Assembly: GCA_016186795.1 (NCBI GenBank)
Contig: JACPKY010000002.1
Span: forward strand, 755,814-819,813
DNA: 64,000 nucleotides
Direction: 5' to 3'
DNA from: Candidatus Gottesmanbacteria bacterium
GTDB lineage: Bacteria > Patescibacteria > Microgenomatia > 2-02-FULL-39-11
In this document: positions 26,932 to 35,355 of the stretch, piece by piece
Layout: each line of letters starts with the position of its first letter
Position numbering within the stretch: the stretch's first letter is position 1
Notes under the pieces: generated by a model
Told to the model about the DNA's origin: nothing
Database searches by the model: none
The model's input: the letters and a program-made list of their open reading frames with translations, nothing else
Translations under genes and position numbers: made by a program

Positions 26932-27545
26932 AAATTCCTCCAGTTCTTTAGAAACTTCATCCCAACGCTCCCACTTTTTTCCGGGTGAAATTGTGTTGCG
27001 ACAATATTATCTTTTGCAATAATGCTTGCAAAATTCTCACCATATTCCGTTTCTCCAACAACCAATGATTTATTTTCAGGATTACAATAATAACTATTTA
27101 CAAAATAAAAATAACTTTTGTTAGGAATTTCCCAAAAAAGTTTTCTATAATTTTGTTTACGGTTATCTGTTATCTGTTTTCTGACTTCATTCCATCCAAT
27201 TTGCGGAATTTTTTTTTCTTTTTGGAATTTTTTCACCTGACCTTTCAAAACTGCCAGACACTTTGTATCCCCTTCTTCACTCGTTTCAAAAAGAAGCTGC
27301 ATTCCAAGGCAAATTCCTAAGAATGGTTTCTTTTTTGCAATCTGGCTTTTAAGGCACTTTATTAACTTTCCATTTTTTAAATTCTCCATACCCTTTCCCG
27401 CAGCACCAACTCCGGGAAGAACGAGCGCATCGGCCTTATGAATTATGTCTGGATTATTTGTGACAACCGATGGAAAGTTTAGTTTGTCGAAAGCATTTCG
27501 AACACTACCAACATTGCCTATTTTGTAATCAAGAATTGCAATCAT
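26925..27545 (-). CDS. hisH: Imidazole glycerol phosphate synthase glutaminase subunit HisH
   Basis: 206 residues. A class I glutamine amidotransferase with oxyanion strand DALVLPGVGAAGKGM, nucleophile motif GICLGMQLLFETSEEG, and HPEKSG with the catalytic His and Glu. It delivers ammonia to HisF. A loop, VRKQITDNRKQNYRKLFWE, is unusual and is encoded by a short direct repeat (AACAGATAACAGATAAC), looking like a small insertion. The gene overlaps both neighbours. Confidence 0.95.
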   Translation of the reverse strand: MIAILDYKIGNVGSVRNAFDKLNFPSVVTNNPDIIHKADALVLPGVGAAGKGMENLKNGKLIKCLKSQIAKKKPFLGICLGMQLLFETSEEGDTKCLAVLKGQVKKFQKEKKIPQIGWNEVRKQITDNRKQNYRKLFWEIPNKSYFYFVNSYYCNPENKSLVVGETEYGENFASIIAKDNIVATQFHPEKSGSVGMKFLKNWRNLW

Positions 27546-28132
27546 AAAACTCCCTTCGTTGATGGAATTTCATTCTTTATCCGATTATCTATCTCACAGG
27601 CTATACGGATTGCGCGGGCAATTGATTTGAAAATTGCCTCAATTTTATGGTGGTCGTTTCTACCGTTTTCTACTTTAATGTGCAAACTTACCCTGGCGTA
27701 TTGCGCAAAAGCATCCCAAAAGTCATAAACCAACTCTGTTGATAAATCATCAACTTTTTCTCTTACAAATTCACAGTTGAACTGAAATGCATATCTTCCG
27801 GAAAAATCAATTGCTGCTGTTGCCAACACCTCATCCATTGGCAAGATAAAAAATCCATACCGGCTGATTCCTCTCTTTTTACTGAGAGCTTTTGAAAATG
27901 CTTGCCCTAAAACAATTCCGATATCTTCCACTATATGATGTTCATCAATGTAGGTATCACCTTTTGCTTTTATCTCCAAATCAAGCAACCCGTGTCTGGA
28001 AAAAAGTTCAAGCATATGATTAAGAAAACCAATGGGAGTATTGACGGAATAAATTCCTTCGCCGTCAATGTTAAGTTGTACAGATATATCTGTCTCATTG
28101 GTTTTTCGTTGAATTGCTAGACTTCTTTTCAT
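27542..28132 (-). CDS. hisB: Imidazoleglycerol-phosphate dehydratase HisB
   Basis: 196 residues. The manganese-binding motifs NHMLELFSRHG, DEHHIVEDIGI and the later repeat DHHKIEAIFKSIARAIR are seen. This is the dehydratase only; the phosphatase domain of enteric HisB is absent and is supplied by the PHP protein encoded immediately upstream. Start and stop overlap the neighbours by four bases each. Confidence 0.95.
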   Translation of the reverse strand: MKRSLAIQRKTNETDISVQLNIDGEGIYSVNTPIGFLNHMLELFSRHGLLDLEIKAKGDTYIDEHHIVEDIGIVLGQAFSKALSKKRGISRYGFFILPMDEVLATAAIDFSGRYAFQFNCEFVREKVDDLSTELVYDFWDAFAQYARVSLHIKVENGRNDHHKIEAIFKSIARAIRIACEIDNRIKNEIPSTKGVL

Positions 28133-29001
28133 ATAGCCACCTCTATTTTTTGTCTTTTTTTAAATCTGACTAATTTTGTATACCCCATTTTTTTTGCCAT
28201 TTCTATTGCTTTACCAAGATTTCTACCCACATTTTCCGGTATATGAGCATCAGAGCCAATCGTTATTGGTATATCTCTTTTTTGCGCCTCGTAGATAACC
28301 CACAAGCTGGGATACTGTTCTTTGCATTTTTTGTCTAGTCCTGCTGTATTTATCTCAACCGCCAATCCTGTTTTTTGAATACAATCCAAAGCTTGTTCGA
28401 CTACTTTTCTGTACCAGAGACTTGACTGATCAAAAAGATCTCCTCCATTGAATTTCTTCACCAGATCGAAATGTCCTACTCCATCAAATAGTCCCGATAG
28501 TGCCATACGGCAAATCTGGGCATAGTATTTTTTTATAAGTACTTCGATACCCCCGTAATACGTTATTCCGTTTCGAAATTCCTCTTTCGTGTAATCAAGT
28601 GCAAAGTTTCTCTGTCCAATCTCATCCTTTATTTGACCCAAGAAATGTACCGACCCGATGCAATAATCAAAATTCCACCGGGTGATTTGTTTTTGTGTCC
28701 ATTCCTCATATTCCGGTAACCAGTCAACCTCTGCTCCTCGTAATACTTCGATCTTCGACTGATATACTTTTATATTCTCAGAAACTTTCCTTTGATATGT
28801 TTTATACTCCTCCATTACCATTGCGCACGTCTTATCCGGTGTAGGATCTATAAACTCTGACGGAAAAGGGTAGTGATCTGTAAGACATATCGCAGATAAA
28901 CCTTTTCTGATTGCCGACTCAATCGTTTCTGACAGACGTAAATGTTTTCCTAGTCCGTGCTCCAAACTTTGCGTGTGATAATCAAATAACTTCGTTTTCA
29001 T
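28129..29001 (-). CDS. hisJ: PHP-type histidinol-phosphatase (HisJ/HisK-like)
   Basis: 290 residues of the PHP metal-dependent phosphoesterase family: FDYHTQSLEHGLG at the start, LTDHYPFP, EVDWLPEY, YCIGSVHFLG, DGVGHFDLV and IGSDAHIPENVGR carry the His and Asp/Glu metal ligands. Its place inside the his operon and the lack of any other phosphatase point to removal of phosphate from histidinol phosphate. The symbol follows common use; hisK is an equal name. It overlaps hisC by 20 bases. Confidence 0.88.
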   Translation of the reverse strand: MKTKLFDYHTQSLEHGLGKHLRLSETIESAIRKGLSAICLTDHYPFPSEFIDPTPDKTCAMVMEEYKTYQRKVSENIKVYQSKIEVLRGAEVDWLPEYEEWTQKQITRWNFDYCIGSVHFLGQIKDEIGQRNFALDYTKEEFRNGITYYGGIEVLIKKYYAQICRMALSGLFDGVGHFDLVKKFNGGDLFDQSSLWYRKVVEQALDCIQKTGLAVEINTAGLDKKCKEQYPSLWVIYEAQKRDIPITIGSDAHIPENVGRNLGKAIEMAKKMGYTKLVRFKKRQKIEVAI

Positions 29002-30073
29002 AGTACCTCCGAAGTAACATCGTTAATTTTTGAGCATCATCATCCATCATGATGTTTATTCGAATACAATTCTCAAGAAGAGGTTGGTTAACTACTTTTA
29101 CAAGGATTCCATTTTTCTTCAGAAAAGATTGCAAATGTTGAGCAGATTTTTTTGGTTTAAATAAAATATAAGCTCCTTCGGATGGAAAAACACTAAGCTG
29201 AGGAAATTTCTGCAACTTTTCGATAAGTGCTTTCCTTACTGCTACAAGTCTATCTACAATTTGCAAAAACTCCTTTCGATTACCTAGAACATATTCTGCT
29301 GCTTTCTGTGCAACACTATTCACATTATATGGGGATTTTATTGAGAGAAGGATATCTGTAACTTCCGGCCTTGCGATTAGATATCCTATTCGAAGTCCTG
29401 CAAGCCCGGCCCATTTACTAAAAGTCCGCAAAATTACTAGATTAGAATACTTTTTAAGAAGTGGCAAAGCGCTTTTACCACAATACTCAAAATATGCCTC
29501 GTCGGAGACAATAATTGCGTCTTCTTCCAGTAAAACTTCAATATCTCTTTGTGGAACTACGACGGATGATGGATTTCCCGGAGAGTCGATAAATACTATT
29601 TTTGTTTTTATTGAGATTGAATTTTGAATTTTTTCTATATCAAGGGAAAAATTACTTCTCCGAAGTATGGGAATAATTTTTGCCTCTGATAATTTTCCAT
29701 AGAACTCATACATCGGGAATGTTGGAGGACAGATAATAATCTCTTCTCCTTTTGAAACAAATGCGCAAGTCAAAAGATTAATGAGTTCATCAGAGCCATT
29801 ACCACACAGAATCCACTCTTTATCAATTCTTACGTAATCTGAAAGCTCTTCTCTCAGTTGAATACAAAGTGGGTCTGGGTAGGTGTAAAAATTTACACCC
29901 GAAGCTAGTGCTTTATCTTGCAACGTCTCAACATACGGATTCTCCCCTGAATCAAGCTTCAGAATGTTTTCCCTTTCAATATTTATTTCTTTGCTAATCT
30001 GTTCAAGTGTTAGCGATGGCTTATATGTTTGAAAGGTTTGCACGTTCTTTCTGATAAGTTTTGTAATATCCAT
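28982..30073 (-). CDS. hisC: Histidinol-phosphate aminotransferase HisC
   Basis: 363 residues, fold-type I PLP enzyme with LDSGENPYVE near the start, LCGNGSDELINLL, DEAYFEYCG, the pyridoxal lysine in LRTFSKWAGLAGLRIGYL, and a C-terminal ENCIRINIMM with the substrate Arg. It transfers the amino group from glutamate to imidazole acetol phosphate. It sits three bases after hisD. Confidence 0.95.
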   Translation of the reverse strand: MDITKLIRKNVQTFQTYKPSLTLEQISKEINIERENILKLDSGENPYVETLQDKALASGVNFYTYPDPLCIQLREELSDYVRIDKEWILCGNGSDELINLLTCAFVSKGEEIIICPPTFPMYEFYGKLSEAKIIPILRRSNFSLDIEKIQNSISIKTKIVFIDSPGNPSSVVVPQRDIEVLLEEDAIIVSDEAYFEYCGKSALPLLKKYSNLVILRTFSKWAGLAGLRIGYLIARPEVTDILLSIKSPYNVNSVAQKAAEYVLGNRKEFLQIVDRLVAVRKALIEKLQKFPQLSVFPSEGAYILFKPKKSAQHLQSFLKKNGILVKVVNQPLLENCIRINIMMDDDAQKLTMLLRRYYENEVI

Positions 30074-30076
30074 ACA

Positions 30077-31372
30077 TTACTCCCTCATAAATCGAATACT
30101 CGTAGCATTTTTGTGCGCAGGAAGTTGTTCAACATCGGCAATCGTCTCAATTGTTTTTTTAATATTTTTCAAACCTTCCTTCGTACATTTTTGCACCTGC
30201 ATCCATTTACCATATGCTTCGACTCCAAGCGGAGGGAACATTTTGGCCATGCCTCCCGTTGGTAAGATATGATTAGCTCCGGTTGCGTAATCTCCACTTG
30301 ATTTCGTTGTCCAATTACCTAAAAATACCGACCCTGCGTTTTGAATTTTCCTAGCAATTGTTAAAGGATTTTTTGTCATAATCTCCAAGTGCTCTGGTGC
30401 GTACGTATTCGTAAATGTAATTGCCTCATCAAGTGTTTCAACAATAGCTATCAGTCCATACCGTTTTAATGCTTCACTTGCTCTCTCTCTTGTTGATATT
30501 CTTCTTAATTGGTTCTCAGTTTCTTTCCTGGTTTCCTCCGCAATAGTTTCTGACGTTGTCAGAAGAACACAGGCAGAATCCTCGCCGTGCTCTCCATCTG
30601 CAAGAAGATCAGCTGCTATATAGGAAGGGCGTGCGGTTTCATCAGCTATGATAAAAATTTCAGAAGGCCCTGCCGGCATATCAATAGCAACAGTTCCGAA
30701 GGCAAGCATTTTGGCAACTGTTACATAAGAATTGCCAGCACCAAAAATCTTATATACAGAAGGAATACTTTCTGTACCATAGGCCATTGCACCAATTGCT
30801 TCTGCTCCGCCAACTTTGAAAATTTTTGAAAGTCCCACCATATCAGCTGCAACAAGTGTCGCAGCAGGAATTTGTCCGTTCGCTCCAGCTGGAGAACACA
30901 TGACTATCTCTTTACATCCGGAAATCTGAGCAGGAATGACACTCATAAGAACTGATGAAGGGTAAATTGCTTTCCCCCCTGGGATATATAATCCGACTTT
31001 TCCAACTGCACGCCATTCTCTCCAGACTGTTATTCCTTTTTCAGAGTTCACAATAGTATCAATCTTTTTGGGCAATTGAGCTTTATGGACGGAAGTAATA
31101 TTTTTTATCATCTGCTTGAAAGCTTTCGTACAATTTTTATCGGTTTTTTTGTATGCTCTATCTATCTCCTCTTTTGTCACTTCTATCGATTTGTATATCT
31201 TGCTTCCATATCTCGTCTGATATTTCTTTAAAATTGCCTGATCTCCTTCGTTTTTTACCTGCTCCATAATTTCTCGTACTTGAGGAATAATATTTTCATT
31301 CGTTCCAAATGAACGTTTCATTATCCGCAAATAATCTTTTTTCGATAGATTCTTAAGATCTATAACTTTCAT
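30077..31372 (-). CDS. hisD: Histidinol dehydrogenase HisD
   Basis: 431 residues with the zinc-dependent dehydrogenase blocks VGLYIPGGKAIYPSSVLM, AGNSYVTVAK, AGPSEIFIIADETA, LLADGEHGEDSACVLLTT and APEHLEIMTKNP. The C-terminal TGANHILPTGGMAKMFPPLGVEAYGK (quoted only in part in family terms) is typical. It does the last two oxidations to histidine. It starts 12 bases after hisG ends. Confidence 0.96.
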   Translation of the reverse strand: MKVIDLKNLSKKDYLRIMKRSFGTNENIIPQVREIMEQVKNEGDQAILKKYQTRYGSKIYKSIEVTKEEIDRAYKKTDKNCTKAFKQMIKNITSVHKAQLPKKIDTIVNSEKGITVWREWRAVGKVGLYIPGGKAIYPSSVLMSVIPAQISGCKEIVMCSPAGANGQIPAATLVAADMVGLSKIFKVGGAEAIGAMAYGTESIPSVYKIFGAGNSYVTVAKMLAFGTVAIDMPAGPSEIFIIADETARPSYIAADLLADGEHGEDSACVLLTTSETIAEETRKETENQLRRISTRERASEALKRYGLIAIVETLDEAITFTNTYAPEHLEIMTKNPLTIARKIQNAGSVFLGNWTTKSSGDYATGANHILPTGGMAKMFPPLGVEAYGKWMQVQKCTKEGLKNIKKTIETIADVEQLPAHKNATSIRFMRE

Positions 31373-31384
31373 ATATCCTCCTTT

Positions 31385-32260
31385 TTACGTAACTATTTTT
31401 TCAATCGGTAAGACATATATTTCTGGGACACCTTTTTGCTTTAGAGTTTCAACTGTTTTCCAAAAAAAATCTTCTTTGATAACAGAGGAAATTGTTACCC
31501 ATCCAACTTTTGTAAAGGGAGAAATAATTGGTGGTTTCATATTCGGTATGATCTTTTTCAGTTTAGGTAACAAATTTTGTGAGGCGCTGAACATAATATA
31601 TTTATAATTTTTTGCAGAAAGTACAGCTTTAAATCGAGTGACGAGCTGTTTGAGGAAATCTTTTTTACCGTTTACCAATACTTTTTCATTTGCAATACAC
31701 ACTGCTTCTGAATCATATATGGAAGTAAGTATTCGAAGGTCATTAAGAGCAAGAGTGCTACCAGAAGATGTAAGATCAACAATTGCACTACAAACTCCTA
31801 GAGCTGGTGCGATTTCTGCAGAGCCGGAAATCTCCACGATTTCTGCTTGAATTTTCCATTTTTTCAGAAATGCTTTTGTCGAAACAGGATATGTTGTGGC
31901 TACTTTTTTTCCTTTAAGATCTTCAAGTTTTTTTATCAAAGATTCTTTCGGAACTGCAATAACGAGAGAACAGAATCCATAGCGCAAATTTAATAGTTTT
32001 TTTACTTTGGCTTTTTGCTCATATAGTAAATTTTGGCCAACAATACCTAAATCGACAATACCTTCGCCAACATATCGTGGAATATCATCGTCTCGAACGT
32101 AGATAATTTCTAGTGGGAAATTTCTACACGTTGAAAAAAGTCGCGGTTTTCGACTTTCAAACTCAAAACCACATTTGCACAAGAATTCAAGCGTTTCATC
32201 CGTCAAACGCCCTTCTTTCTGCACTGCCAATTTTAGATTTCCATTCTTTAATGTATTCAT
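31385..32260 (-). CDS. hisG: ATP phosphoribosyltransferase HisG, long form
   Basis: 291 residues from ATG 32260. It has LKLAVQKEGRLTDETLEFL, the GEGIVDLGIVGQNLL strand, and the PRPP-binding EIAPALGVCSAIVDLTSSGSTL, followed by a C-terminal region of about 90 residues like the regulatory HisG_C domain of the long form, which needs no HisZ. It begins the pathway. A longer frame to 32296 opens with a non-ATG codon and was not used. No clear Shine-Dalgarno site precedes the ATG. tRNA-His ends only about 53 bases upstream. Confidence 0.93.
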   Translation of the reverse strand: MNTLKNGNLKLAVQKEGRLTDETLEFLCKCGFEFESRKPRLFSTCRNFPLEIIYVRDDDIPRYVGEGIVDLGIVGQNLLYEQKAKVKKLLNLRYGFCSLVIAVPKESLIKKLEDLKGKKVATTYPVSTKAFLKKWKIQAEIVEISGSAEIAPALGVCSAIVDLTSSGSTLALNDLRILTSIYDSEAVCIANEKVLVNGKKDFLKQLVTRFKAVLSAKNYKYIMFSASQNLLPKLKKIIPNMKPPIISPFTKVGWVTISSVIKEDFFWKTVETLKQKGVPEIYVLPIEKIVT

Positions 32261-32313
32261 GTATTTTTCATGTAACTGATAACTTATAACTAACAACCTA
32301 CAACTATTTTATG

Positions 32314-32386
32314 GGTGGCTGACGGGACTCGAACCCGCAACTCCAGGCTCCACAGACCTGTGCTCTACCATTGAGCTACAACCACC
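32314..32386 (-). tRNA. tRNA-His (anticodon GTG)
   Basis: Cloverleaf on the minus strand: acceptor GTGGTTG pairs CAGCCAC, D-arm GCTC/GAGC, anticodon stem CAGGT/GCCTG with loop CTGTGGA (anticodon GTG), and T-arm GCGGG/CCCGT with loop TTCGAGT. The extra G before the acceptor (G-1, at 32386) and the C73 discriminator base (32314) are encoded, the signature of tRNA-His. The CCA end is not fully encoded. It lies downstream of a T-box and upstream of hisG, with no promoter of its own visible. Confidence 0.97.
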
Positions 32387-32527
32387 ACGTAATAATTTTG
32401 CTTCTCAAAATTACACGTGGTAGGAACGTTGAAATTTTCTTCCAGAAAATTTCTTACGTTCCACCACCAAAAACCTCCCGCTCATTACCCACTAGTCAGT
32501 TGGACTAATGAATAAGGAACGAGAGGT
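32385..32527 (-). other. Three consecutive strong hairpins between T-box and tRNA-His
   Basis: Hairpin 1 (32473-32527) has 25 nearly unbroken pairs with five G-U pairs and one mismatch, and a 5-base loop, followed by TTTTT. Hairpin 2 (32417-32467) pairs GGAACGT with ACGTTCC and a second AT-rich stem. Hairpin 3 (32385-32420) pairs CCACGT with ACGTGG and includes the first two bases of tRNA-His (G-1, G1). Hairpin 3 and hairpin 2 compete for a few bases. They may be terminators, processing sites or tRNA-maturation controls. Confidence 0.8.
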
Positions 32528-32530
32528 AAT

Positions 32531-32554
32531 AAAAAAAGGACCTCCCGCGGTCCC
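32531..32554 (-). terminator. T-box-controlled terminator of the his operon
   Basis: GGACC-GCGGGA-GGTCC followed by seven T residues on the minus strand. The same bases can instead form AAAAAGG/CCTTTTT around the UGGG bulge with the inner ACC/GGT stem (antiterminator). The terminator stem uses the two G bases of the UGGG bulge itself, so binding of the tRNA end would directly break it. Confidence 0.82.
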
Positions 32555-32714
32555 ATCCTTTTTCCATAAACCGGATTTATTCTGGTTCATGGCGCTTTGG
32601 CCGGCTCCGCGTGGGCGACACCGACTGTTGAGTTTATACGGTTCAACTTCCGTAAGGTATTTTGACCTTCAGCTCCTGGATCGTGACTCCAGTTAAACGC
32701 TTTTATTAAATTGT
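32531..32714 (-). promoter_or_regulatory. T-box riboswitch (histidine), upstream of tRNA-His and hisG
   Basis: The minus strand carries the conserved core AGGATGGGACCGCGG (at about 32546-32560), the T-box motif with bulge UGGG. In T-boxes the bulge pairs the NCCA end of an uncharged tRNA; UGGG fits discriminator C73, found in tRNA-His. A candidate specifier CAC sits in the loop of the hairpin CTGGA-GTCACGA-TCCAG (about 32675-32692) and fits anticodon GTG. Hairpin CATGAACC/GGTTTATG (32564-32591) precedes the core, like stem III. The leader is short and stem I looks reduced. Known mechanism: uncharged tRNA allows read-through. Specifier placement is inferred. Confidence 0.85.
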
Positions 32715-32720
32715 CTCTTT

Positions 32721-32729
32721 ATTATAGCA
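32721..32729 (-). promoter_or_regulatory. Extended -10 promoter of the his T-box
   Basis: TGCTATAAT on the minus strand, a consensus extended -10, with start of transcription expected near 32714. A TTGACA lies 8 bases upstream (32735-32740), far too close to act as a normal -35. The arg T-box promoter has the same arrangement with the same 8-base gap. Confidence 0.75.
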
Positions 32730-32767
32730 AAGCTTGTCAAATTTTATCCAAATATAATTCAGAATTT

Positions 32768-33880
32768 CTACACTGTAGAATAGGCAGAAAGAATTTTTTT
32801 ATATAGACCAACTACTTTTTTAATCTTTGATACATATACATATTCATTTTCTTTATGGATCACCTTTTTATCTCCAGGTCCCAAAACTATTACATCTATC
32901 CCACTCTGTACAAATTGAGAAAAATCTGTTGAACCAAGTGATATAGAAAAATGAACCTTCGGCAGGATTTTCCTGCAAATTTTTATTATCATACTGTTGC
33001 CTTCTATAAGACCCGGTGAAGCATTTCCTTTCATACCGGATATTTCTGCATATTTACCAATCGTTTCTCTAAGTAAATTCTCTAAATTTTTATGAAGCCC
33101 TGGTGTTGTTCTGATATCAAGAGTTGCCCAACATTTGTCAGGCAGTGTATTGATGAATTCTCCAGAGGTATACAATCGTGTAATATTCATATTCGGTTCG
33201 CCTAACGTCGTATGCTTATATTTCTTTTTCCATACACTGAATACCTTTTGAAGTCCATTAAGAGCTTTCAACATCTTTTCTACGGCTAAATCACTCCTGG
33301 AGTATGTTTTTGCACCATGACCTGTAATTCCATATGATGTAAGCTTAATGAATGCATTACCTCTATGACCGATTTCAATATTGGTCAAATTCGTTGGCTC
33401 TCCAATAATAGCGGCTATATGTTTATAAGATAGGTAATATTTTGTTTTTTTGAACCATTGTAGAAACTGAGCTGTTCCAGATCCATCTGTCTCCTCAGAG
33501 CAAACAAATGTAAACCATAAATCACAAGGTGGATTATTAACTGATTTAGCAAGTACCATCATCGAGGCAATCGCCGCTTTATCATCACTTGCTCCTAATC
33601 CGTATATCTTTCCATTCACAATTTTTCCTGCTTTTCTCCCAATTGGAGGGTATTTCCATTTTGATCTGTTCCCAACACTTACTGTGTCCATATGAGCATT
33701 AAAAATAAGAGCTTTCGATTTATTTTTTCCATGAAGATAGATAATGACATTGTTATTTTGGATTTTGACAGGTAGATCAGTATCGTTACAATAATCCACT
33801 ATAAAATTTATCAATTTTTTTTCATTGCCTGAAAATGATGGAATCTGTATTAGTTTCTGCAAAAGTTGAATAGTATCCAT
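32768..33880 (-). CDS. argE: M20 metallopeptidase, likely N-acyl-citrulline/ornithine deacylase (ArgE')
   Basis: 370 residues. Metal site residues are visible: NAHMDTV (H63, D65), GLGASDDK (D99), CSEETDG (E129, E130) and a further Asp/Glu and His in the C-terminal half (SLGSTDFSQ and VIHKENEY). It is the last gene of the arg operon. In the acyl-citrulline pathway of Bacteroidetes and Xanthomonas it removes the acyl group to free citrulline; the neighbouring acylornithine-type carbamoyltransferase supports that role here. ArgE with N-acetylornithine is the alternative. Position 11 bases after argH. Confidence 0.83.
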   Translation of the reverse strand: MDTIQLLQKLIQIPSFSGNEKKLINFIVDYCNDTDLPVKIQNNNVIIYLHGKNKSKALIFNAHMDTVSVGNRSKWKYPPIGRKAGKIVNGKIYGLGASDDKAAIASMMVLAKSVNNPPCDLWFTFVCSEETDGSGTAQFLQWFKKTKYYLSYKHIAAIIGEPTNLTNIEIGHRGNAFIKLTSYGITGHGAKTYSRSDLAVEKMLKALNGLQKVFSVWKKKYKHTTLGEPNMNITRLYTSGEFINTLPDKCWATLDIRTTPGLHKNLENLLRETIGKYAEISGMKGNASPGLIEGNSMIIKICRKILPKVHFSISLGSTDFSQFVQSGIDVIVLGPGDKKVIHKENEYVYVSKIKKVVGLYKKILSAYSTV

Positions 33881-33891
33881 AGAATCTTTCG

Positions 33892-35355
33892 TTAAATACT
33901 GTTAATAGCTTCGCAAGTTTCCTCTTTCGCTGAATTGATCTTATGCCACCCGTTTTTTATCCATTCTGAATGAGTAGTAGACATTTTCTTTCTATCAGTA
34001 ATCATCTTTTGCATAACCTCCGATGCAGCTCCTCCAATATGTTTCCTTTTCATTACAGCTTCAAACGGATTCAATACATTTTTTAATTCCTTATCGATTA
34101 GACCAAAATTAATATCTTGCTTCTTACCCCTCTTAACTAATTCTTTTGCAGATAGATGAGTTAAAGCTCCCTTCTTAGTAATTTTTCCCTTAACAAATGC
34201 GCCTACTAATTTATAAACTTTTCTATACGGCAGTTTCTTTTCTTGTGAAAGATAATCTGCCAAATCTGTTGATAATGAATAATTTACCAAGACATTTTGA
34301 TACATTTTCTCTTTGTTTATCCGCATCGTTTGCAATACTTGTGTTAAAGACTCCAGCGCATTTTCAACTTTGGTAAAACCTAACTCTATATATTCTTTCA
34401 TTTCTCTGGTATCCCTGTTATAACCCATAGGTAAACCGGAAAGAAGATTGGCAACAATTGACTCATATCCAATCACTTGTGGAGTAACACTTCTTAAAAG
34501 TTCCAGTACGTCTGGATTTTTCTTTTGAGGCATAATAGAAGAACCAGTTACCGATCCCATGTATTGAGCGGTAGTATCTGACAATGAAATATAACCAAAC
34601 TCAAATGTCGTAAATAATAGAAGATCGCTTGCAATTTTACTTATTGTTATTGCAATATCTTTCAGTACGCCTAGATAGGCTAACTGAGGAAAGCCACGGG
34701 ATGATATAGCTTCCTGAGGAATTTCCCATACATTAGAAAATCCTAACGACTTAGCGGTGTAAATCCTGTCTATATTCCACGATGTTCCATAAGATTCAAC
34801 CGAGCCTGCCGGGCACAAATCATATTTACTATAAATATGTTGAAGTGTACTAAAACACTTGGTAAACATGTCATGATACGAAAGAAACCATTGACCGAAC
34901 GTTGTTGGCTTGGCAGGTTGCATATGTGTATACCCTGGCATAATAGTGGTGATATTTTTCTCTGCTTTCTCAATAAGCAAAATAACTATCTTTAGCACTT
35001 TCCCAGAAAAATTTAGAACTTTCTCCCTCAGATAGAGCATTTCTGCTGTCATAACCTGGTCATTTCTACTTCTTGCTGTATGCATGAAATACCCGTCATC
35101 GCCAATTTTTCCTATCACTTTTGCTTCAATTGTAAGATGCAATCCTTTATTTGCATCAATCATAAATTTTCCTTGATTGAACTCTTTCTCGATTTCAGTA
35201 AGTGCTGCTAGAATTTTTGTCGCTTTGATTTTGTCTATAATTTTTTGTTTTGAAAGCATAAGAACGTGGACTTCGGTTGCCCAAAGGTCAAAAGGGACTA
35301 TATTCATATCCAGTGATTGCTGAAGTTTCGAGACAATAAATTCATTGGTTTTCAT
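33892..35355 (-). CDS. argH: Argininosuccinate lyase
   Basis: 487 residues of the fumarase/aspartase superfamily: HTARSRNDQV at about residue 85, TIMPGYTHMQPAKPTTFG, and the signature GSSIMPQKKNPDVLELLR (GSSxMPxKxN). It splits argininosuccinate to arginine and fumarate. The C-terminal tail (about 30 residues) is longer than usual. It overlaps argF' by 14 bases. Confidence 0.95.
   Translation of the reverse strand: MKTNEFIVSKLQQSLDMNIVPFDLWATEVHVLMLSKQKIIDKIKATKILAALTEIEKEFNQGKFMIDANKGLHLTIEAKVIGKIGDDGYFMHTARSRNDQVMTAEMLYLREKVLNFSGKVLKIVILLIEKAEKNITTIMPGYTHMQPAKPTTFGQWFLSYHDMFTKCFSTLQHIYSKYDLCPAGSVESYGTSWNIDRIYTAKSLGFSNVWEIPQEAISSRGFPQLAYLGVLKDIAITISKIASDLLLFTTFEFGYISLSDTTAQYMGSVTGSSIMPQKKNPDVLELLRSVTPQVIGYESIVANLLSGLPMGYNRDTREMKEYIELGFTKVENALESLTQVLQTMRINKEKMYQNVLVNYSLSTDLADYLSQEKKLPYRKVYKLVGAFVKGKITKKGALTHLSAKELVKRGKKQDINFGLIDKELKNVLNPFEAVMKRKHIGGAASEVMQKMITDRKKMSTTHSEWIKNGWHKINSAKEETCEAINSI

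Noticed and set aside
32735..32740. TTGACA as a -35 element of the his T-box promoter
   Set aside because: Only 8 bases from the -10; not usable as a normal -35, so the extended -10 alone was called.
32766..32780. Small palindrome TTCTACACTGTAGAA at the argE' end
   Set aside because: Lies in coding sequence and lacks a T-run; no case for a terminator.
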